Below, in pieces: positions 1-3,817 of a stretch of 5,291 nt of DNA. Below the pieces are notes generated by a model, which did no database searches, was not told the DNA's origin, and was given only the letters and a program-made list of their open reading frames with translations. The translations under genes were made by a program, and so were the position numbers. Every line of letters starts with the position of its first letter. Positions within the stretch are counted from its first letter, which is position 1. The DNA comes from an uncultured Eubacteriales bacterium (GTDB lineage: Bacteria; Bacillota; Clostridia; Oscillospirales; Acutalibacteraceae), in the NCBI GenBank assembly GCA_905198155.1, contig CAJKBQ010000065.1:1-5291 (forward strand), read 5' to 3'.

Positions 1-103
1 GTTTTTTGCGGGTTTTTGAATCTTTTTCCGGGATACTAGATGTTGTATGCCTGGAATATTTTAGATCATAAATATAGCCCCACCACCCCGCAAAATTCCC
101 AAT

Positions 104-145
104 TATTATCTATTATCTCTTATCTATTATCTATTATCTATTATC
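104..145. repeat. Tandem 7-bp repeat array (TATTATC x6) after deoR
   Basis: Six contiguous 7-bp units, read on the plus strand as TATTATC, run from 104 to 145. Five are perfect and the third (118-124) is TCTTATC. The array lies immediately downstream of the minus-strand DeoR-type gene, whose stop codon is at 150-152. In that gene's sense the unit is GATAATA, which contains TAA and, across the unit junction, TAG. A related array lies at 3729-3768. The units are too short and have no spacers, so this is not a CRISPR array. I do not recognise a named repeat family. Confidence 0.9.
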
Positions 146-149
146 TAAT

Positions 150-833
150 TTATATATCCACCACCACCTCCGCCGCGCGGCAGACCGTATACAGGTACCG
201 GCCGCCGCGCTTGGTGGGATCCATCAAAAAGATGTTCTGTGCGCTGCCGTGCATGGCCGCCTGACGGACGGCGGTTTGCGGGCCGTCGCTGTCGGTGAGC
301 AGTTCGCCGTCAAACCCCTGCACCGAGAAAAATGCGGTGTCCACGTTCAGTCCCCGCAGGAACGCCTCCGCCGCGCTCCCGACGGTACACATATCCGGCT
401 CGTAGTACGTTCCGCCCACCACGATGCACGGGATGTGGTCGTCGGCGGCCAGCGCCAGGCTGTGCATGGAGTTCGTGACCATTTGGATCCCGCGGTACGC
501 CGCCAGCAGCGGCACGATGCGCGCGCACGTGGATGAGCTGTCGATGAATACCGTCATCCCGTCGTGCAGATAGCGGCGGGCACGGCGGCTGAGCCGTTCT
601 TTGTCGGCGGCATTCAGCAGTTCCCGCTCCGTAATCGGCCGCAGCGCCGCCCGCGGCGGACACATGGCGCCGCCATTGTAGCGCTGCGCGTAGCCGCTGC
701 GCGCCAGCTCGTTCAAGTCCCGCCGGACGGTCATCTCGCTGACGAAAAATGCGGCCGCCAGTTCCTGCACCGTCCCGCGTCCGTGCGCGTTCAGCCATTC
801 CGCCATGCGCGCCTGCCGATCGGTCAAACCCAT
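150..833 (-). CDS. DeoR/GlpR-family transcriptional repressor, short C-terminus
   Basis: This is a cytoplasmic DNA-binding regulator of 227 residues. The N-terminal DeoR winged helix covers about residues 3-56, with the signature VSEMTVRRDLNEL at 31-43 and the family-typical RYNGGA at 51-56. The C-terminal effector domain resembles the phosphosugar-binding sensors of the family. It has a DSSST loop at 98-102, VTNS at 119-122, GG at 140-141 and DPTKRGG at 205-211, matching the usual D-x-x-K-x-G. Family members bind phosphorylated sugars or glycerol 3-phosphate, but the effector here cannot be read from sequence. The ATG at 833 is supported by AAAGGAG nine bases upstream. The protein ends right after the AEVVVDI strand, about 20 residues short of GlpR-like relatives of about 250, close to where the AT-rich heptad array begins. 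The usual Glu and Lys before the last conserved block appear as Gln/Arg (around 186-191). It is divergent from the ygjV-like/GDPD operon, with an inverted repeat between them, so it probably controls that operon and itself. Confidence 0.88.
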   Translation of the reverse strand: MGLTDRQARMAEWLNAHGRGTVQELAAAFFVSEMTVRRDLNELARSGYAQRYNGGAMCPPRAALRPITERELLNAADKERLSRRARRYLHDGMTVFIDSSSTCARIVPLLAAYRGIQMVTNSMHSLALAADDHIPCIVVGGTYYEPDMCTVGSAAEAFLRGLNVDTAFFSVQGFDGELLTDSDGPQTAVRQAAMHGSAQNIFLMDPTKRGGRYLYTVCRAAEVVVDI

Positions 834-842
834 TTTGTCCCG

Positions 843-849
843 CTCCTTT
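843..849 (-). promoter_or_regulatory. Ribosome binding site of the deoR-type gene
   Basis: AAAGGAG on the minus strand lies nine bases before the ATG at 833-831. It fixes the start of the repressor. The shadow reading frame that begins further upstream lacks this support. Confidence 0.8.
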
Positions 850-868
850 GCCTGTTTTGTGCGCCAAA

Positions 869-896
869 ATGTTCGATTTCAAACAGATCGAACATT
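869..896. promoter_or_regulatory. Probable DeoR-type operator: perfect inverted repeat in the divergent spacer
   Basis: The left arm AATGTTCGAT begins at 868 and ends at 877, and the right arm ATCGAACATT occupies 887-896. The arms are exact reverse complements (10 bp) separated by nine bases. TTCG/CGAA half-sites are characteristic of operators bound by GlpR and other DeoR-family repressors. The site lies between a DeoR-family gene and a divergent operon, and its right arm ends two bases before the -35 box at 899. A repressor bound here would occlude RNA polymerase at the operon promoter and would sit inside the repressor's own leader. The inverted repeat is seen directly. Its use by the neighbouring regulator is inferred. 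Confidence 0.75.
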
Positions 897-898
897 GC

Positions 899-927
899 TT
901 GACATTTTCCTGCGATTAGGATATCAT
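899..927 (+). promoter_or_regulatory. Sigma-A promoter of the ygjV-like/GDPD operon
   Basis: A perfect -35 box TTGACA at 899-904 is followed by a 17-base spacer and TATCAT at 922-927, which matches the TATAAT consensus at five of six positions. Transcription would begin around 933-936, leaving a leader of about 30 bases before the ATG at 964. The -35 box almost touches the inverted repeat at 868-896, a layout expected of a repressible promoter. Confidence 0.75.
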
Positions 928-946
928 AAAATCACAGAAAATGCAA
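918..946 (-). promoter_or_regulatory. Possible weak promoter for the deoR-type gene
   Basis: On the minus strand TTGCAT (946-941) is followed by 17 bases and TATCCT (923-918). Both hexamers match consensus only partly. The -10 overlaps that of the opposing promoter, so the two would compete. The leader would include the inverted repeat, which would allow self-repression. This is a tentative call. Confidence 0.3.
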
Positions 947-963
947 GAGAGGATCGTCCGAAA

Positions 964-1509
964 ATGAATCCAACCGTCATGCAAATCATCGCGCAGGGCG
1001 CCGGAATGCTCGGCGTGGCCGCCGCCGTACTGGCGTTCCAGTGCAAGCGGCACAAACCGCTGATGGTGCTGCGCACCGCCAACGAGCTGCTGTTCGCGCT
1101 GCAATACGGCCTGCTGGGCGCCGCCACCGGGATGGCGATGAACCTGCTGGGCTGCGTGCGCAATGTGATTTTCGTGCGTCTGGTGGCGCGTGAAAAGCGC
1201 ACAACCGCCGCGCGCGCCGTGTTCAGCGGGCTGTTTCTGCTGTTCACCGCGCTGACGTGGGCCGGGCCGAAAAGCATCCTGAGCGGCGCGGCCAAAGTGC
1301 TGTCCACCGTCGCGTACGGCAGCGCCAACCTGCGGCTGCTGCGCGGGCTAATTCTCGTCACCAGCAGCAGCTGGCTCGTGTACAACGCGCTGGTCGGGTC
1401 GTGGGCGGGATGCGTGTGCGAAGCGCTGACGATCGGGTCGATTTTGGTCGCATTTTTCCGCGATTTTCTGCAAAATAAGCAGCATTGCAACGAGGAGGCT
1501 CAACCATGA
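964..1509 (+). CDS. YgjV-family multi-pass inner membrane protein
   Basis: This 181-residue hydrophobic protein is close in length to E. coli YgjV (about 183). It resembles the bacterial inner-membrane YgjV family (Imp-YgjV, function unknown). Supporting features are the early helix ending in AFQCK (residues 24-28), NELLFALQYGLLGA at 40-53, the NLLGCVRN loop at 60-67, and the late W-L-V-Y-N...GS-x-x-G...E pattern at 137-153. About five or six membrane segments are visible, roughly 8-25, 39-55, 57-74, 85-100, 126-144 and 147-165, with basic residues between them (28-31, 72-79). The ATG at 964 is chosen because GAGAGGA lies at 947-953 and a promoter ends at 927; the frame is open further upstream but crosses the promoter. 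It is the first gene of an operon with a GDPD. That suggests a membrane partner in handling glycerophosphodiesters or their products, but this is inference only. Confidence 0.8.
   Translation: MNPTVMQIIAQGAGMLGVAAAVLAFQCKRHKPLMVLRTANELLFALQYGLLGAATGMAMNLLGCVRNVIFVRLVAREKRTTAARAVFSGLFLLFTALTWAGPKSILSGAAKVLSTVAYGSANLRLLRGLILVTSSSWLVYNALVGSWAGCVCEALTIGSILVAFFRDFLQNKQHCNEEAQP
1492..1498 (+). promoter_or_regulatory. Ribosome binding site of the GDPD gene, inside the upstream gene
   Basis: GAGGAGG lies within the last codons of the YgjV-like gene, seven bases before the ATG at 1506. It selects that ATG over an in-frame TTG at 1485. Together with the ATGA stop/start overlap it indicates translational coupling. 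Confidence 0.85.
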
Positions 1510-2264
1510 AATTTTCCATCGCATCGCCCACCGGCATCGTCGTCGCCGGGCACCGCGGCAATCCGGCGCAGTCTCCGGAAAACACCATGCAGTCGTTCCG
1601 CTCCGCCGTGTCGCTCGGCGTGGACATGATCGAAACGGACATCCACCTGGCGCGCGACGGCGTGCCCGTGCTGATGCACGACGCCGACACCGCCCGCACA
1701 GCCGGCGTACCGGGCATGATTTTTGACCGCACGCTGGCCGAGCTGCGCGCGCTGAACGTCGGAACGGTGGCGCAGCCGCAGCAAATCCCGACATTGGCCG
1801 AATTTTTGGCGGAATTCGCGCCGGTGAACGGATTATTGTTCGACCTGGAACTGAAAATTGACCATGCAGACACCATGTCGGCACAGATTGCGCGCACCGT
1901 CGCGCTGGTGGAGCAATATGATCTGCACGACCGCGTGCTGTTCAACAGCTTTGACGCGGCTGCGCTGGAATATATCTATCAGAGCTACGGCAAGCGCTAC
2001 CGGCTGCACGGGTATTATCCGTACAGCATCATGGCGCACGTCTCGGCCGACCCGGCGGAATATCTGGACTATGCGTGCTACTGGGCCAGCGGCGCAGAAG
2101 CGGCTGAGCGGTGCGCATTTCTGATCGACCGCGGCATCGCGCCGTGTACCGGGAGCAATACTTCGGCCGAGGGCTATGCCGAAGCCGCTGCGCTTGGCTG
2201 CGCAATGTTCACGGAAAATGATCCTGCGGCGGCGCTGGCGTGGCGGGCGCAGTGGGCGAAGTAA
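1506..2264 (+). CDS. Glycerophosphodiester phosphodiesterase (GDPD/UgpQ-like)
   Basis: This 252-residue cytoplasmic enzyme is a single TIM-barrel GDPD domain. The family hydrolyses deacylated phospholipid head groups (glycerophosphodiesters) to sn-glycerol 3-phosphate and an alcohol, using a divalent metal. Family residues are in place: catalytic HRG at 16-18, PENT at 24-27, the E-x-D metal pair at E43/D45, the DG-x-x-V-x-x-H-D segment with H58, IPTL at 94-97, and the LELK strand with E115 and K117. The C-terminal MFTENDP matches the usual G-x-x-x-x-T-x-x-P end of the barrel. Length is normal for bacterial GDPDs, and no signal peptide or membrane anchor is seen. The ATG at 1506 overlaps the stop of the YgjV-like gene by four bases. 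A GlpR-like repressor upstream fits the product, since glycerol 3-phosphate is the classic GlpR effector, although the effector here is unknown. Confidence 0.93.
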   Translation: MKFSIASPTGIVVAGHRGNPAQSPENTMQSFRSAVSLGVDMIETDIHLARDGVPVLMHDADTARTAGVPGMIFDRTLAELRALNVGTVAQPQQIPTLAEFLAEFAPVNGLLFDLELKIDHADTMSAQIARTVALVEQYDLHDRVLFNSFDAAALEYIYQSYGKRYRLHGYYPYSIMAHVSADPAEYLDYACYWASGAEAAERCAFLIDRGIAPCTGSNTSAEGYAEAAALGCAMFTENDPAAALAWRAQWAK

Positions 2265-2612
2265 AATGGGAAGAATGCGGTGCGAACGCCCGCATCCCTT
2301 TTGGTGATCTGCGGTCGATGCTGCCGCAGCGGCCCAAATTCGTCCGCGCGCCGTCGGTGCGATTCCGCGGCAAAGGATCGTGCGGATCGGTCTGGGCATT
2401 TGCGGCATTCGGCCGAAATGGAATTGGATATTGTGCTGTATGAAAAAAGCGCGAGGCACGGGGCGCGTTCCCCAGGCTTCGCGCTTTTTGGATTGTTTTG
2501 TTCGTTGCGGGAATGGGCGCCGCCGTCCGCAGGCGGGGATGGATAGAAGTCAACGACCAAGATCGAACCGCCGCAGCCAAATCCGTGCGAATTTCGCCGC
2601 GCTTTTCCCCAT
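2265..2612. other. Convergent spacer with no convincing gene
   Basis: This 348-bp stretch separates the GDPD gene from the convergent bile salt hydrolase gene. Open frames exist on both strands, but they are arginine/serine/proline-rich, lack ribosome binding sites and match no family I recognise. This is the usual result of random reading in GC-rich DNA. The only clear element is the terminator at 2444-2489. Smaller structures are a TTCGGCCGAA palindrome at 2408-2417 and a CCGCC/GGCGG hairpin at 2520-2536. A small RNA or a decayed gene in 2265-2440 cannot be excluded. Confidence 0.6.
2444..2489. terminator. Strong bidirectional rho-independent terminator
   Basis: The arms 2444-2457 and 2476-2489 pair over 14 bp with one G-U wobble. 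After a two-base mismatch, GGGG (2460-2463) pairs with CCCC (2470-2473) around a six-base loop. The outer five pairs are A-T, giving a T run on the plus strand (2485-2489) and a T run on the minus strand opposite the A run at 2443-2448. It lies between two convergent genes and can end the GDPD transcript from the left and the bsh transcript from the right, though it is about 120-180 bases past both stop codons. Confidence 0.88.
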
Positions 2613-2648
2613 TCAATTCCCCGCGCAGATATTTTCCGCCGTCCGCAG
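2520..2648. repeat. 13-bp direct repeat pair near the bsh 3' end
   Basis: CCGCCGTCCGCAG occurs at 2520-2532 and again at 2636-2648, 116 bp apart. The second copy lies within the last codons of bsh (LRTAE). It could be the trace of a small duplication or a coincidence in GC-rich DNA. Confidence 0.4.
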
Positions 2649-3587
2649 CGGATAGCACGTCACCGAATCGCCGTCTAATGGGGCGCGGTAGAGGTCGATT
2701 GCCGTGATTTGGCGGTTGGTATAAGTCGTGTAGTAATACACGCCGCGAGATGCGTTGCAGCAGGCAGAATACAACGTGTATTCCTGCGCGCCGTCGGCCA
2801 GTTCGCAAGTACCGCGCGCTTGCGCGACGCCGTCCAGCATATGAAAGAATTGCCCGACGGATTCGGCCTCGCCGCTGCCGGAGACGGCGTTTGCGCGCAG
2901 AAATGCCGCCCGCACGAACCGCGACTGCGACGAGCCGTCACCGGGCAGCCCCAGCGCGCCCATCCCGCGGCTGTATGCCGTCAGCGCCAGTCCCCCGCCG
3001 AACCGGTTTTCCGGCGACCGGGGCGACAGGTGCATATAATTGTTCAGCGTGAACTGCTGGATGGGGAACGGCGGGTTGTTGGTCAGCACCCCGGCAGGAT
3101 TGTCGTACACATGAATCCCGTCGGCGGTCGATTCCAGCACGATGCAGTCGCTGCGGTCGGCGATCAGCCAATGCAGCTGCGCCACCGGCAGCCCGGGGGC
3201 AAACGGCTCGTCCGTGAGGCACAGCCGATTCAGCAGCGGACGGGCGGACTGCACCGAATCGCACGTCCCCAGCAGCGCGGGGATCAGCTCGAACTGTGTC
3301 CAATTGACCGCGCCCGGCCGCGGCGCGGCGTAGACGGCGTTGCCGACGAAGTTCAGCCCGGCGATGCATAGGCCTGCCTCGTTGACCGCGTCGTAGTACA
3401 GCGGGAACCCGTCCCGCACGCTGGCCATCCCGATTATGGCGCAGCGGGTGACGCATTCGCCGCCGGCACGCAGCGGGAAGCGGAATTTGCGCGGCGTAAC
3501 CGCGACGCATTCGCCGAACGAGCGCTCGTAGTCCAGGTTGCGGCCGAAGTAAAAGTCTTGGGGTTGATAGGTGAGGGCGGTGCACAT
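2613..3587 (-). CDS. bsh: Bile salt hydrolase (choloylglycine hydrolase family)
   Basis: This 324-residue Ntn-hydrolase is full length for the family (about 316-330). The family cleaves the amide bond of glycine- or taurine-conjugated bile acids in the cytoplasm; close relatives are penicillin V acylases. Removal of Met1 exposes the nucleophile Cys2 (MCT start). The other active-site residues are present: R16 and D19 in FGRNLDY, N79 in AGLNFVGNA, N171 in VLTNNPPF, and R223 in the LPGDGSSQSRFVRAAF motif. Asn at the N79 position is typical of bile salt hydrolases, whereas penicillin V acylases usually have Tyr, so BSH is preferred. The loop YSRGMG at 205-210 aligns with the region reported to affect taurine/glycine preference. 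No signal peptide is seen. AAGGAGG lies ten bases before the ATG. The gene stands alone between a gpmI terminator and a convergent terminator. Bile salt substrate is inferred from motifs. Confidence 0.92.
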   Translation of the reverse strand: MCTALTYQPQDFYFGRNLDYERSFGECVAVTPRKFRFPLRAGGECVTRCAIIGMASVRDGFPLYYDAVNEAGLCIAGLNFVGNAVYAAPRPGAVNWTQFELIPALLGTCDSVQSARPLLNRLCLTDEPFAPGLPVAQLHWLIADRSDCIVLESTADGIHVYDNPAGVLTNNPPFPIQQFTLNNYMHLSPRSPENRFGGGLALTAYSRGMGALGLPGDGSSQSRFVRAAFLRANAVSGSGEAESVGQFFHMLDGVAQARGTCELADGAQEYTLYSACCNASRGVYYYTTYTNRQITAIDLYRAPLDGDSVTCYPLRTAENICAGN

Positions 3588-3597
3588 TTTGGGGGAG

Positions 3598-3604
3598 CCT
3601 CCTT
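3598..3604 (-). promoter_or_regulatory. Ribosome binding site of bsh
   Basis: AAGGAGG on the minus strand is a near-perfect Shine-Dalgarno sequence ten bases before the ATG at 3587. It fixes Cys2 as the residue following the initiator Met, as required for the autocatalytic N-terminal nucleophile. Confidence 0.88.
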
Positions 3605-3628
3605 TTTGGGGAACAGATTTGTCTTTTT

Positions 3629-3742
3629 TAGATAATAGATATTTTTGTATAGCGGGTTTTCTTGGGCGTTTTGGATGGTTTTTTGTACGGAGAATACCGC
3701 GGTATGGCAGGATCGTTGCCGTACCAACGTATCTATTATCTA
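3629..3742. repeat. 114-bp segment bounded by 13-bp inverted heptad repeats
   Basis: TAGATAATAGATA at 3629-3641 is the exact reverse complement of TATCTATTATCTA at 3730-3742. The right arm is the start of the longer heptad array at 3729-3768. The enclosed 88 bases contain the ATACCGCGGTAT palindrome and no gene. The arrangement looks like a miniature inverted-repeat element or a long hairpin, but no target-site duplication is evident. It covers most of the region expected to hold the bsh promoter. Confidence 0.5.
3694..3705. promoter_or_regulatory. Perfect 12-bp palindrome upstream of bsh
   Basis: ATACCGCGGTAT reads the same on both strands and sits 107-118 bases before the bsh ATG. It is flanked by a further inverted pair, GTACGG (3685-3690) and CCGTAC (3719-3724), and by a small CGTTG/CAACG hairpin at 3714-3729. 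A regulator binding site is plausible, but no regulator gene is adjacent and no convincing -35/-10 pair was found beside it. Confidence 0.4.
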
Positions 3743-3768
3743 TTATCTTTTATCTATTATGTATTATC
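3729..3768. repeat. Tandem 7-bp repeat array (TATTATC x5) after gpmI
   Basis: Five 7-bp units run from 3734 to 3768, preceded by a partial unit GTATC at 3729-3733. Three units are perfect TATTATC; the others are TTTTATC (3748-3754) and TATTATG (3755-3761). The array begins just beyond the T run of the gpmI terminator. It has the same orientation relative to gpmI as the array at 104-145 has to the deoR-type gene. Confidence 0.9.
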
Positions 3769-3772
3769 TAAA

Positions 3773-3810
3773 AATAACAGACAACCGCCTTTCGGTGATT
3801 GTCTGTTATT
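3773..3810 (-). terminator. Rho-independent terminator of gpmI
   Basis: AATAACAGACAA at 3773-3784 is perfectly complementary to 3799-3810, a 12-bp stem. It is topped by CCG/CGG (3785-3787 with 3793-3795) around a five-base loop, with a three-base bulge. On the minus strand it is followed by a T run (3774-3770). It starts seven bases after the gpmI stop. There is no comparable T run on the plus strand, so it acts for gpmI and insulates bsh from read-through. Confidence 0.88.
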
Positions 3811-3817
3811 TCCAAAA

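Noticed and set aside
4..95. Long-range inverted pair TTTTGCGGG (4-12) and CCCGCAAAA (87-95), and a hairpin at 28-54, as a terminator for the deoR-type gene
   Set aside because: The pair is 74 bases apart, and the hairpin is imperfect and not followed by a T run on the minus strand. I do not call a terminator.
104..145. CRISPR array
   Set aside because: The units are 7 bp and contiguous with no spacers, and no cas gene is nearby.
40..264. Plus-strand open frame of 74 residues with Tyr/Leu/Ser/Ile repeats
   Set aside because: It is the stop-free sense of the heptad array joined to the antisense of the deoR-type gene. There is no ribosome binding site and the residue repeat is a product of the 7-bp unit.
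805..963. Upstream extension of the YgjV-like protein by 53 residues
   Set aside because: The extension runs through the operator and promoter and is not membrane-like. The ATG at 964 has a good ribosome binding site and gives the family's normal length.
1358..1945. Long minus-strand frames opposite the YgjV-like and GDPD genes (also 924-1490 and 1348-1884)
   Set aside because: They are antisense shadows in GC-rich codons, rich in Arg/Ser/Ala, with no family match, and the plus-strand genes are certain.
2209..2808. Minus-strand 199-residue frame across the convergent spacer and bsh 3' end
   Set aside because: It overlaps bsh out of frame and the terminator, is Arg/Pro-rich and has no recognisable domain.
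2709..3371. Plus-strand 220-residue frame opposite bsh
   Set aside because: It is an antisense shadow of bsh, whose catalytic motifs and start signals are unambiguous.
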